DNA of 33,886 nucleotides, from NCBI GenBank assembly GCA_031261325.1, contig JAISKH010000016.1, forward strand, positions 1 through 33,886, read 5' to 3'. The notes beneath the pieces are model-generated. The model saw nothing but the letters and a program-made list of their open reading frames with translations, was not told where the DNA came from and made no database searches. Numbering within the stretch: position 1 is the first letter of the stretch; the number at the start of each line of letters is the position of its first letter. Positions 23,276 to 30,903 of the stretch are shown one piece after another. The position numbers were made by a program, and so were the translations under genes. The stretch is from Oscillospiraceae bacterium (GTDB lineage Bacteria; Bacillota; Clostridia; Oscillospirales; Oscillospiraceae).

Positions 23276-23707
23276 GTGACAATTCACCTGCGCCCCCTCG
23301 CCGCGCCCGATTTGCGAACCCTGCAAAACTGGTTTTCCGACGTGGAAACCGCCAAGCGTCTCGGCGGAATGTTGCCCCTAGAAGCGTGGTTCGCGAACAC
23401 AAAAGACGCGCCCAACCACAAGTCACAGCTCGCCACAGACGGCAACCTCGCAATCGGCATGACGACAGTCGAAACCTATGACGACAACTCCGCCGGCGTC
23501 TCAATCCTGATAAACCCCAAACAACGCAACCGCGGTCACGGCAAACGCGTCGTCGCCGAAGCCCTGAAGCAACTCCCCAACGGCACCGCCGTCCACGCCT
23601 ACATTGACGCGGACAACCCCCACAGCGCGGCGCTATTCGCCGCCCTCGGCTTCCGCCGCAACGGCATTGACCCCGACGGACTGACAGATTTTGTATACAT
23701 AAAGTAA
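23276..23707 (+). CDS. GNAT-family N-acetyltransferase
   Basis: A 143-residue GNAT. The acetyl-CoA phosphate-binding loop is RNRGHGKRV in motif A, and the C-terminal AYIDADNPHSAALFAALGFRR is the usual motif B with the NxxSxxLxxxxGF pattern. The start is GTG at 23276, after AAGGAG at eight-base spacing; the longer frame from 23237 runs over the promoter. The substrate is unknown. It lies 11 bases before tex and is probably co-transcribed with it. Confidence 0.88.
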   Translation: MTIHLRPLAAPDLRTLQNWFSDVETAKRLGGMLPLEAWFANTKDAPNHKSQLATDGNLAIGMTTVETYDDNSAGVSILINPKQRNRGHGKRVVAEALKQLPNGTAVHAYIDADNPHSAALFAALGFRRNGIDPDGLTDFVYIK

Positions 23708-23718
23708 AGGAGCAACCT

Positions 23719-25872
23719 ATGAATATACCCGCCGCGCTCGCCGCCGAATTTAACCTCACCGCCGCGCAAGTCGCCGCGACCGTCGCGCTGATTGACGACG
23801 GCAACACAATCCCGTTCATCGCCCGTTACCGTAAGGAAGCGACGGGCGGCATAGCCGACACGGTACTGCGCGACCTTGACGAGCGGTTGACGTACCTGAA
23901 AAACCTTGAGTCGCGCAAAGCTGAGGTTCTGCGCCTGATTGAAGAGCAGGGCAAGCTCACGCCCGAGCTGACCGCCGAAATAGAAAAAGCCGCCGTACTG
24001 CAACGCGTTGAGGACTTGTACAAGCCCTACAAGCAAAAGCGCGCAACCCGAGCCTCCAAAGCGCGAGAGCGCGGCTTGGAACCCCTCGCCGACACAATTC
24101 AGGCGCAGCGGCTAACAAGCGGTAGCGTCGCGGAGCTTGCCGCCCCGTTCGTTAACCCCGAGCTTGGCGTTGATACCGCCGCCGACGCAATCTCCGGCGC
24201 GTGCGACATCATCGCCGAGCGCATAGCCGACGACGCGGACCTCACCGCCGCCCTCCGAAACCTAACGCGCATTCGCGGCGCGCTCGTCAGCGAAGCCACG
24301 GACGCGAACGAGAAAACCGTCTACGAGACGTACTACAAATACACAGAGCCGCTCGCGAAAATCCCGAACCACCGCGTCCTCGCGCTCAATCGCGGCGAAA
24401 ACGAGAAAAAGCTCCGCGTAAAAGTGCAAACCGATTCGGATTTTTTCACTGCGCGCATTGAAAAAGACGTAATCACAAATCCAAACTCCATCTTCGCCGT
24501 CCTCCTGCAAACGACAGTTGCCGACAGCTACAAACGCCTGATAGCCCCGTCGCTGGAGCGCGAGCTGCGCACGGCACTAACCGAGCGCGCCGAGACTGAC
24601 GCAATCAAAATCTTCGCGAAAAACACCGAAAATCTGCTCATGACCCCGCCCGTCGCGGGCGCGCGCGTCATAGCAATCGACCCCGGGTTCCGCACGGGCT
24701 GCAAGGTCGCCGTCCTCTCCGAAACGGGCAGACTGCTCGACTACACGACAATCTATCCGACCGCCCCGAAAAACGACGTCGCGGGAACGGAAAAAATGCT
24801 GCAAAAGCTCATAGAAAAGCACCAAATCAACGTAATCGTCATCGGCAACGGCACCGCCTCGCGTGAGACGGAGGAGGTCGTCGCCGCGTTCCTGCATCGC
24901 GCCGCGCCGCAAGTCAAGTACACAATCGTCAACGAAGCGGGCGCGTCGGTATACTCCGCGTCCAAACTCGCGAGCGAGGAATACCCCGAGCTTGACGTGA
25001 CGACGCGCGGCGCAATGTCACTCGGGCGCAGACTACAGGACCCACTCGCGGAGCTTGTGAAAATCCCGCCGAAAAGCATCGGTGTCGGGCAGTATCAGCA
25101 CGACCTTAACCAAGGCTTGCTCGAAAAATCCCTTACGGGAGTGGTCGAAAACTGCGTCAACCGCGTCGGCGTTGACCTGAACACCGCGTCAGCGTCGCTG
25201 CTCACCTACATCGCGGGCGTTAACGCCGCAATCGCGAAAAACATCGTCGCCTACCGCGAGGAAAACGGCGGCTTCACCGACCGCCGCCAACTGAAAAAAG
25301 TGCCGAAGCTCGGCGACAAGGCGTTCGGGCAATGCGCGGGCTTCCTGCGCGTCGCGGGCGGCAAAAACCCGCTTGACGCAACGTCCGTTCACCCCGAATC
25401 CTATTCCGTCGCGGCGGAGCTTCTAAAGCGCGCGGGCGTTAAGGACAAGGAACTCGCGGGCGGCGGCGTTGCCGACATTGAGCAGCGTCTCGGCGCGAAC
25501 CTGCAAGAGCTTGCAACCGAGCTTAACATCGGCTTACCCACGCTGCGCGACATCATTTCCGAAATTAAAAAGCCCGCGCGCGACCCGCGTGAGGACGCGC
25601 CGACAGTCGTGTTCAGCCGCGAGGTTCGCGACTTCAACGACCTTGTAATCGGAATGGAATTGACCGGAACGGTTCGCAACGTCGTGGACTTCGGCGCGTT
25701 CGTTGACGTCGGCGTAAAGCAAGACGGATTGGTGCACATCTCGCGCATGAGCGACAAATTCGTGCGTCACCCGTCAGACGTTGCCGCCGTTGGCGACACC
25801 GTGCGCGTCTGGGTCGTGTCGCTCGACAAAGAGCGCGGAAAAGTGGGCTTGAGCATGGTAAAAGACGAGTAG
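23719..25872 (+). CDS. tex: Tex-family RNA-binding transcription accessory protein
   Basis: A 717-residue bacterial Spt6-like protein. It has an N-terminal helical Tex domain (NTIPFIARYRKEATGGI near 35-50), a YqgF/RuvC-like domain near 310-440 (AIDPGFRTGCKVAVL, VIGNGTASRE, NEAGASVYSASKLA), helix-hairpin-helix motifs near 485-545 (VGVDLNTASASLLTYIAGVN) and a C-terminal S1 RNA-binding domain from about 640 (LTGTVRNVVDFGAFVDVGV). AAAGGAG precedes the ATG. It acts on transcription and RNA; many Bacillota have one copy. It is intact. Confidence 0.96.
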   Translation: MNIPAALAAEFNLTAAQVAATVALIDDGNTIPFIARYRKEATGGIADTVLRDLDERLTYLKNLESRKAEVLRLIEEQGKLTPELTAEIEKAAVLQRVEDLYKPYKQKRATRASKARERGLEPLADTIQAQRLTSGSVAELAAPFVNPELGVDTAADAISGACDIIAERIADDADLTAALRNLTRIRGALVSEATDANEKTVYETYYKYTEPLAKIPNHRVLALNRGENEKKLRVKVQTDSDFFTARIEKDVITNPNSIFAVLLQTTVADSYKRLIAPSLERELRTALTERAETDAIKIFAKNTENLLMTPPVAGARVIAIDPGFRTGCKVAVLSETGRLLDYTTIYPTAPKNDVAGTEKMLQKLIEKHQINVIVIGNGTASRETEEVVAAFLHRAAPQVKYTIVNEAGASVYSASKLASEEYPELDVTTRGAMSLGRRLQDPLAELVKIPPKSIGVGQYQHDLNQGLLEKSLTGVVENCVNRVGVDLNTASASLLTYIAGVNAAIAKNIVAYREENGGFTDRRQLKKVPKLGDKAFGQCAGFLRVAGGKNPLDATSVHPESYSVAAELLKRAGVKDKELAGGGVADIEQRLGANLQELATELNIGLPTLRDIISEIKKPARDPREDAPTVVFSREVRDFNDLVIGMELTGTVRNVVDFGAFVDVGVKQDGLVHISRMSDKFVRHPSDVAAVGDTVRVWVVSLDKERGKVGLSMVKDE

Positions 25873-25983
25873 TTCAAAATTTATGAACTAACCGCTCCAG
25901 TCAATCGAAAGCAGCATATAACATACGCAAAAGTGCTTATAATATTGTTCAATAATTGCGATTCACAACTAAAAAGACTACTT

Positions 25984-26024
25984 AAAACACGGCAAACCGT
26001 AAAATTCGGTCGCCGTGTTTTCTG
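25984..26024 (+). terminator. Terminator downstream of tex
   Basis: Ten-pair stem AAAACACGGC/GCCGTGTTTT (25984-25993, 26012-26021) with an inner ACCG/CGGT stem, followed by CTGTTT. Symmetrical A/T flanks would allow function on both strands. Confidence 0.85.
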
Positions 26025-26122
26025 TTTATAAATAGTGATTATAAGACACGCTCCGCAGTCGGCGTTAAAACTCCCGCCCACAATCCGTCGCCCGTCAAAT
26101 AACGCGCGGGACAAAAAATAGG

Positions 26123-26151
26123 TTGCAAATAGCACCGCGATATATTATAAT
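26123..26151 (+). promoter_or_regulatory. Promoter of the phosphate-transporter operon
   Basis: TTGCAA (26123-26128), 17-base spacer, perfect TATAAT (26146-26151). The leader to the start codon is about 75 bases and carries a hairpin at 26171-26193. No Pho-box direct repeat was recognised. Confidence 0.8.
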
Positions 26152-26231
26152 GCACGTGTGCGGACAAACCTTTCGTTTCGATATGAAGCGAAATCCCTCG
26201 GAAAACCTTATAATACTGCACAAAAAGGCGG

Positions 26232-27266
26232 GTGAGTCTATTGTCAATATCCCTTATTATTACAGGAGTATTAGTGCTGGGCGTTATCTTTGTCAACGGG
26301 TGGACCGACGCGCCGAACGCCATAGCCACCGCCGTATCCACTCGGGTACTGCGCCCGCGAACCGCCATAACAATGGCGGTCATTCTCAACTTTCTCGGCG
26401 TGCTGGTGATGACGTTTATCAACGCGGAGGTCGCGGAAACCATCAGCAATATGGTCAGCTTTGACGGTGCCAACGGCGGACGCGAGGTTGCGCAGATTGC
26501 GCTTGCCGCCGCGTTGTTTTCTATCGTCGTGTGGTCCGTCGGCGCGTGGTACTTCGGAATCCCGACGAGCGAGAGCCACTCCCTAATCGCCGGCATAACA
26601 GGCTCCGCGCTCGCAATGGGCGGCACGGGCGCAATCAATATGACGGAATGGAACAAGGTGCTGATTGGGCTTGTAATCTCCTCTGTAATCGGCTTCGGCG
26701 GCGGCTTCGGTGTCGCAAAGCTGATACAAAAAATCTTCGCGCACGTCAGCCGACGAACCGCGAACCATTTCTTCACCGTCGGGCAGGCGTTTTCCGCCGC
26801 CGCGAACGCATTCCTGCACGGCGCGCAGGACGGGCAAAAGTTCATGGGCGTGTTCATGCTCACGCTGTTCTACAACGGCATGGTGGAACGCAACCTCGGC
26901 GGCAGCTTCGACATTCCCCTCTGGGTAATGATTATGTGCTCGCTAATCATGGGTCTCGGCACCTCCGTCGGCGGAATGAGGATTATCAAAGCGGTCGGCA
27001 TGGACATGGTAAAGCTCGAGCGTTACCAAGGCTTCTCCGCCGATTTAAGCGCGGCGTTCTGCCTGTTCGCGTCGTCCCTGCTCGGAATCCCCGTGTCAAC
27101 GACGCACACGAAAACCACCGCGATAATGGGCGTCGGCGCGGCAAAGCGCGTCAGCTCGGTTGACTGGCGCATCGTCAAAGAAATGGTGCTCGCGTGGATA
27201 CTGACCTTCCCCGGCTGCGGACTCATCGCGTATTTAATGACAAAATTGTTTATTAACATATTCTAA
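26232..27266 (+). CDS. PiT-family inorganic phosphate permease
   Basis: A 344-residue integral membrane protein with about nine to ten hydrophobic segments, of the Pit/PHO4 family that couples phosphate (often as metal phosphate) to H+ or Na+ uptake. The two repeated signature halves are visible: FVNGWTDAPNAIATAVSTR (near 20-38, the GANDxANA-type motif) with FGIPTSESHSLIAG, and FSAAANAFLHGAQDGQK with GIPVSTTHTKTTAIMGVG near 295-310. The start is GTG at 26232 or TTG at 26241; neither has a strong RBS. It is followed after 22 bases by its DUF47 partner, a standard pairing. Confidence 0.92.
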   Translation: MSLLSISLIITGVLVLGVIFVNGWTDAPNAIATAVSTRVLRPRTAITMAVILNFLGVLVMTFINAEVAETISNMVSFDGANGGREVAQIALAAALFSIVVWSVGAWYFGIPTSESHSLIAGITGSALAMGGTGAINMTEWNKVLIGLVISSVIGFGGGFGVAKLIQKIFAHVSRRTANHFFTVGQAFSAAANAFLHGAQDGQKFMGVFMLTLFYNGMVERNLGGSFDIPLWVMIMCSLIMGLGTSVGGMRIIKAVGMDMVKLERYQGFSADLSAAFCLFASSLLGIPVSTTHTKTTAIMGVGAAKRVSSVDWRIVKEMVLAWILTFPGCGLIAYLMTKLFINIF

Positions 27267-27288
27267 AGAAGAAAGCGAGGTTTAAGCG

Positions 27289-27903
27289 ATGGCAAAGAAG
27301 AGCTATAATTACTTTGAGCAGTTTGAAAAACAGATGGAGCTGTGCGAAAAATCCGCCGCGCAACTTGTGGCGATGCTTGAGGATTACACCGACATTCACA
27401 CCAAGGCGCAGGAGATTCACGCCACGGAGCATCAGGCGGACATGTGCCTGCACGAGCTGATGCGCGAGCTTAACCGCTCCTTTGTAACTCCGATTGACCG
27501 CGAGGACATAGTCCAAATTTCCAACGCCTTGGACGACATTACGGACTCCATTGAGGACGTGTCAAACATGTTCGACGTAATGTCAATCGAGGTCGTAAAG
27601 CCCGAGGCGAAAACAATGTCCCTGCTCATTCACGAGGCATGTCAGGCACTCAGCGCGCTCGTCTCCGAGTTTCCGCGTTTCAAAAACTCCAAAAACATCA
27701 CAGAGCTTGTCGTAAAAGTCAACCGCGTTGAGGAGTCGGGCGATATAACATATCGCGGAATCATAAAAGAAATGTTCCTGCACGAGAAGGACGCGATTGA
27801 GCTGATGAAGTGGAAAGAAATTTTTGACACAATGGAGGACGTTATCGACAACTGCGAGGATGTTGCCGCGCTTCTGGACGGATTGGTCATCAAAAACAGC
27901 TAA
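27289..27903 (+). CDS. DUF47/PhoU-like accessory protein of the Pit transporter
   Basis: A 204-residue, all-helical protein of the DUF47 (Pit accessory, PhoU-related) family. PhoU-like helices carry acidic metal-binding motifs such as HATEHQADMCLHEL, NALDDITDSIEDV and TMEDVIDNCEDV. Such proteins bind metal clusters and the transporter and probably tune its activity to phosphate state. GCGAGG lies before ATG 27289. It is the second gene of the operon and ends at a strong terminator. Confidence 0.93.
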   Translation: MAKKSYNYFEQFEKQMELCEKSAAQLVAMLEDYTDIHTKAQEIHATEHQADMCLHELMRELNRSFVTPIDREDIVQISNALDDITDSIEDVSNMFDVMSIEVVKPEAKTMSLLIHEACQALSALVSEFPRFKNSKNITELVVKVNRVEESGDITYRGIIKEMFLHEKDAIELMKWKEIFDTMEDVIDNCEDVAALLDGLVIKNS

Positions 27904-27955
27904 CTCGGCGCAAGTTTTGCCGCTAAAGAAGTAACCGACCCCAAAATAAAACCGC

Positions 27956-27984
27956 AGCCCCCGCCAAACGGCGGGGGCTTTCGC
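27956..27984 (+). terminator. Terminator of the phosphate-transporter operon
   Basis: Nine-pair stem GCCCCCGCC/GGCGGGGGC (27957-27978) with loop AAAC, then TTTCG. It marks the end of the ordinary chromosomal part of the window. Confidence 0.85.
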
Positions 27985-28000
27985 TTCAGCGTCGGCAATA

Positions 28001-28063
28001 CAAACAAACAAGCAAACAAATAGAGCGTCTGATTGGTACAAAACTGCACCCAATCAAACGCTC
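28001..28063 (-). terminator. Minus-strand terminator at the edge of the accessory region
   Basis: A fourteen-pair stem (28023-28036 with 28050-28063, one G-T wobble in the minus-strand RNA) with a 13-base loop, followed on the minus strand by TATTTGTTTGCTTG and more T-rich repeats. It would close the minus-strand genes of the accessory block. Confidence 0.65.
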
Positions 28064-28126
28064 CGTGGTGCATTGACCACACAGAATTGATAACAAATGC
28101 ATACAGCACGCAAGCCGTCAGAAGAT

Positions 28127-28390
28127 TCATTTTTCTTTCCAATACTCCAACTGTGGCAACTGATTACGCAAAAATGCCCGCATCTCATCAGGTGTTCCAC
28201 AATTTTGATATGGCAAAATGTTTTCAATCAGTTCCTCAACTGTATCTGCAATATGAAAACCGCCGTCATGGTAACACCACTTGCAATATTTATCGTTTAC
28301 AACGCTATCTGCTTCCTTGCTGTAATTTCCCTCATCGTCCAAGGGCATGCCGCAAACTTGACAAAGGGTGTTGCGTGGTTGACCGAGCAG
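28127..28390 (-). pseudogene. Zinc-ribbon protein fragment without a start codon
   Basis: The reading frame encodes RNTLCQVCGMPLDDEG, then DKYCKWCYHDGGF, so two CxxC pairs form a putative zinc ribbon, followed by a helical tail ending LPQLEYWKEK. This is the small zinc-ribbon family seen alone or attached to AraC/GyrI-type proteins in Clostridia. The only ATG (28348) lies after the first CxxC pair, and an in-frame TAG at 28391-28393 closes the frame upstream with no ATG, GTG or TTG between. It is therefore broken at its N-terminus, or was the end of a longer fused protein. Confidence 0.65.
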
Positions 28391-28476
28391 CTAAAGCGGT
28401 TCACAGTCAAGCACGACGGGCGGTACGGCAACGTAATTCACGGCGTTGCGGTTTTGTAAAAGGTCTTGGAAACACA

Positions 28477-28532
28477 TATCCAATCTCTCCATTGTGTCCA
28501 ATTTCAAAATGGATACTTGGAGGGATTGGATA
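28477..28532. repeat. Long imperfect inverted repeat
   Basis: Arms of 23-24 bases (starting TATCCAATC and ending GATTGGATA) around a nine-base centre, with a few mismatches and one bulge. No T tract follows. Confidence 0.6.
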
Positions 28533-28568
28533 CATAGTCGCAAGAGTTCCTACAAAAATTACGGAACG

Positions 28569-28603
28569 ACCTGCGGGGATAGGATTATCTTTTCTCCGCA
28601 GGT
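28569..28603. repeat. Inverted repeat ACCTGCGG/CCGCAGGT
   Basis: Eight perfect pairs extended by GA/TC after one mismatch, with a loop of about 13 bases. It has no T tract on either strand, so it is not a clear terminator. Confidence 0.45.
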
Positions 28604-28628
28604 AAGGTTCTCGACAAACTGGAATTTA

Positions 28629-29078
28629 TCAAACGATATAGTTCACAATTCCATATATCAAATGGCACACGGTAAAAATGATAATTGGAACAGCCGCAAT
28701 CATATTTTTTCTATCAATCGCAAAGGACAAAAACGCCAAGCAGGGCGGTACTGTCAATCCCAACACCACAAGTGCATTTGTTATTCCAATATAATAAAAT
28801 CCCCAGCTCATAAAATACAACAGGCAGCAGATTATCATTGCAATAACCGGAGGTGTGAAAGCGAGCCTTTTCCGCTTTCGATTGAGAAAAAAACATAATG
28901 CAATTATCATCAGCACTTGGCATATAGAAGCTATCGTGTCAAGTGCCATCGTAACCGACTCGGCTCTTAATATGTCCTTTGGGGCTGGAACTGTGAACCA
29001 AATAAAATTTGGTATCATGATAATTAAAAACAATACCAAACCCCATATGTCAAAGCCAATTTTATATTTCTTGAGCAT
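28629..29078 (-). CDS. Small polytopic membrane protein, function unknown
   Basis: A 149-residue protein with about five hydrophobic segments (for example IWGLVLFLIIMIPNFIWF near the N-terminus and VIAMIICCLLYFMSWGFYYI in the middle), separated by short basic or polar loops such as LNRKRKRLAF. I do not recognise a named family. The ATG at 29078 has GGAGGGG at seven-base spacing and its own promoter, so the gene is probably expressed. It is AT-rich relative to the chromosome on the left. Confidence 0.75.
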   Translation of the reverse strand: MLKKYKIGFDIWGLVLFLIIMIPNFIWFTVPAPKDILRAESVTMALDTIASICQVLMIIALCFFLNRKRKRLAFTPPVIAMIICCLLYFMSWGFYYIGITNALVVLGLTVPPCLAFLSFAIDRKNMIAAVPIIIFTVCHLIYGIVNYIV

Positions 29079-29124
29079 TCCTGCACCCCTCCAAATTCCA
29101 AATTGTTCGTTTATTCGCAATTCC

Positions 29125-29153
29125 ATTATAACACACTCTGACGATAAAAACAA
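29125..29153 (-). promoter_or_regulatory. Promoter of the small membrane-protein gene
   Basis: Minus-strand TTGTTT (29153-29148), 17-base spacer, perfect TATAAT (29130-29125). Confidence 0.75.
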
Positions 29154-29182
29154 CCACCAAAATTCTAAAACGGCGCGGGTTA

Positions 29183-29228
29183 CAAGGTTTTTGTGAAAAC
29201 TTTTTCCCTACCCCGGAAAAAGACCTTG
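29183..29228. repeat. Nested inverted repeat at the GNAT breakpoint
   Basis: Outer arms CAAGGT/ACCTTG (29183-29188, 29223-29228) and inner arms CTTTTTCC/GGAAAAAG (29200-29207, 29215-29222). It begins about four bases past the point where GNAT similarity ends. Confidence 0.55.
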
Positions 29229-29229
29229 A

Positions 29230-29592
29230 CAAAACAGTCCCAATCAGCTTCATAGATGGTTTCAAGCAAACCGCAAAGATGCCGTCCTCCCCGGCAAGAT
29301 ATTCTGTTGCGCCTTTGCAGCTTTCTAAATCAGTCGGCCATTGCTCGTCAAACGGTTGCATAGGCGAGTTCATACGGTCAATCGCCAACGCAAAAAACGC
29401 CTTGCCGTCCTCCGCCATAAAATGACGAACAATCAGCCTGTCGGTTTCCATGAAAAACGGCTTGCTTTGCCGCTCATACACAAGAGCGGCGTTGCCAGTG
29501 ATTGCCTTCGCCAGCTTTAATATTTCGGGTAAGGTGTTAGGCGAAAAACTCTGCGGCAGGGATTCAAACGCAATTTTCTTTACTGTATTCAT
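29230..29592 (-). pseudogene. C-terminally truncated GNAT acetyltransferase
   Basis: The frame starts with ATG 29592, overlapping the stop of the preceding gene (ATGA). After an N-terminal helical leader it enters a GNAT N-terminal half: PFFMETDRLIVRHF near residues 45-58, SIDRMN-like IDRMNSP, and the strand GIFAVCLKPSMKLIGTV ending near residue 120. The acetyl-CoA-binding motif A (Q/RxxGxG/A) that should follow is absent; the frame then runs into an inverted repeat and low-complexity codons to 29062, overlapping the next gene. It therefore cannot be an active acetyltransferase. The N-terminal leader resembles that of the upstream gene. Confidence 0.75.
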
Positions 29593-30830
29593 TTTGCTCC
29601 CTCCTCAAACGCACTCAAAATTTCATCGCACACGCCGCCCATTTTTCGCAGAACAGCGGCAATCTGCGCACGGAACTCATGTGTGCGGAATTTCTCCATA
29701 GGCGGAAAGAAATCGCCGTGCAGTGCCCAAATGTTATCTTTGTAAGCCACCATTTTTTGATAAAGCGGCAGTAGCTTTGCGGCCATCGTCAAATCGGGAT
29801 ATTCTTCTACAGCGTGTGCAAAGAATTTATCCGCAGAGCTTGTGCAAACACAGCAATATGGAGCACAATGCAGATTCCAGCAAATTCCGTTCAATTCATC
29901 ATCTGTCTTGCCCTCAAAATAAATGTCGGTTTCCAACGTATCCGCCCATGTTTCAAATGCGGTTTTGCCGAAAACATAAGCACCGGACTCATTTTCAGCG
30001 GGCAAGAGGGTCAAAAAGGCGGGAATGGAATCAATCGCATTTTGATAGACCTGCCGCTTGTCCGTTTTGGGGATAGACTCGCCCACGAAAAAGATGCCCT
30101 TTGTGGTGTCAAGCCCATTGGTAATTGCGGAGTAGCCGTATTCATCAACATAACCCTCCGGAAAACGCTCTGCACCGGGATATAAATTCACATACAGCAC
30201 ATCGCCCTCGTCATACCCACCGATGAGGCTGCCCTCCGGCATCATGCCATATCTGCTTCCATCATGCGATGTCACATTGCCCATGCCCCACGCTAAAACC
30301 GGAATACCCTTGTCAACCGAGGCTTTGATTGCGTTCATCGCCGTGCGGAAGTCTTTCTTAATTTGTGCCGTGGAAAGATACACGCAGTCGTAGCCAAAAG
30401 CGGCATATGCCCGCTTGACCACCTGCGGCACAAAAAAGTAATTGGTCACGCCGCTGTCGCATTGCAGTCCGTCAGGGTTACCCTTCTTTTGGGAATATAA
30501 ATAGGTAAACATATCGCCCGTGAATGCGGAATAAAAATGAAAATCCGCATAATGGCTGGTATCTATTTCTATGGCGATTTCCGTTTCCGCTCCCACCGCC
30601 TTGCCCACCGAGCAAATTGCCGAGCAAAGAAAATAGTTCTCCCAGTTTTGGATTCGGCGATAATTCAAAATGCGGTTGGAGGTGCGGGGCGGTTCGCCGC
30701 CAGCAAATGGGTCGGCAATGGTGTCGGAGGCATACGCAACGGTTGATGCCATCTGTAGAATTGTAGGCTTCAGCTTTGGGCTATAGCTTTCCGGGACCTG
30801 TTCGATTTTCTTTGCGGTATTATCACTCAT
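29589..30830 (-). CDS. Uncharacterised 413-residue protein, possible papain-like/BtrH-type fold
   Basis: I do not recognise a firm family. The N-terminal 30 residues (KKIEQVPESYSPKLKPTILQ region) resemble the leader of the next gene. After it comes a region with Cys in YFLCSAICSVGKA, then the CDSGVTNYFF segment, AIKASVDKGIPVLAWG, and a GSLIGGYDEGDVLYVNLYPG strand pair. The order Cys-helix, then PVLAWG, then GGYD resembles C39-like or BtrH N-terminal-type domains, a low-confidence suggestion. The C-terminal third is helical with a CAPYCCVC cluster. GAGGTG precedes the ATG at 30830, and a TTGCT/AGCAA inverted repeat lies in the 73-base gap upstream. It overlaps the GNAT start, so the two were translationally coupled. 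Confidence 0.7.
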   Translation of the reverse strand: MSDNTAKKIEQVPESYSPKLKPTILQMASTVAYASDTIADPFAGGEPPRTSNRILNYRRIQNWENYFLCSAICSVGKAVGAETEIAIEIDTSHYADFHFYSAFTGDMFTYLYSQKKGNPDGLQCDSGVTNYFFVPQVVKRAYAAFGYDCVYLSTAQIKKDFRTAMNAIKASVDKGIPVLAWGMGNVTSHDGSRYGMMPEGSLIGGYDEGDVLYVNLYPGAERFPEGYVDEYGYSAITNGLDTTKGIFFVGESIPKTDKRQVYQNAIDSIPAFLTLLPAENESGAYVFGKTAFETWADTLETDIYFEGKTDDELNGICWNLHCAPYCCVCTSSADKFFAHAVEEYPDLTMAAKLLPLYQKMVAYKDNIWALHGDFFPPMEKFRTHEFRAQIAAVLRKMGGVCDEILSAFEEGAK

Positions 30831-30903
30831 AAAAGTTCACCTCATTGTTATATTTGCTACTGTAAGCAGCAATTCTATTTTATCAGAATCACGACGGTTC
30901 GTG

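Larger units (their letters stand above)
25873..26231 (+). other. Noncoding stretch between tex and the phosphate transporter
   Basis: It holds a small GTTCA/TGAAC hairpin at the tex stop, an isolated TATAAT near 25938 without a good -35, the tex-side terminator at 25984-26021, the transporter promoter at 26123-26151 and a leader with a hairpin at 26171-26193 (nine pairs with one wobble, loop GATAT). The stretch is AT-rich with no coding ORF. The isolated -10 and terminator could bound a short RNA of about 70 bases, but support is thin. Confidence 0.5.
28391..28628. other. Noncoding remnant stretch with two inverted repeats
   Basis: No complete gene. Two short open frames on opposite strands cross it, neither with a start and RBS. 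It contains a long imperfect inverted repeat at 28477-28532 and a second one at 28569-28603 (ACCTGCGG/CCGCAGGT). It looks like joined fragments. Confidence 0.5.

Noticed and set aside
25935-26021. Small RNA between an isolated TATAAT and the tex terminator
   Set aside because: No -35 at the right spacing; nothing else supports a transcript start.
28001-28020. AAACAAAC-type simple repeat as a microsatellite or CRISPR-like array
   Set aside because: It is a short A/C-rich run that becomes the T-rich tail of a minus-strand terminator; no spacer-repeat structure exists anywhere in the window.
27985-28075. Left attachment-site copy of the tRNA-Ala 3' end
   Set aside because: Looked for GGTGGACCCGAAGGGATTCG or close variants near the left island edge and did not find one.
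27900-28142. 80-codon minus-strand frame beside the pit operon
   Set aside because: It runs through two terminator hairpins (28001-28063 and 27956-27984); the hydrophobic start is not enough to call a gene.
28033-28605. Plus-strand frames of 120-190 codons across the broken zinc-ribbon region
   Set aside because: They lack an RBS and are antisense to a recognisable zinc ribbon for much of their length; the tail around 28369-28458 looks protein-like but matches nothing I know.
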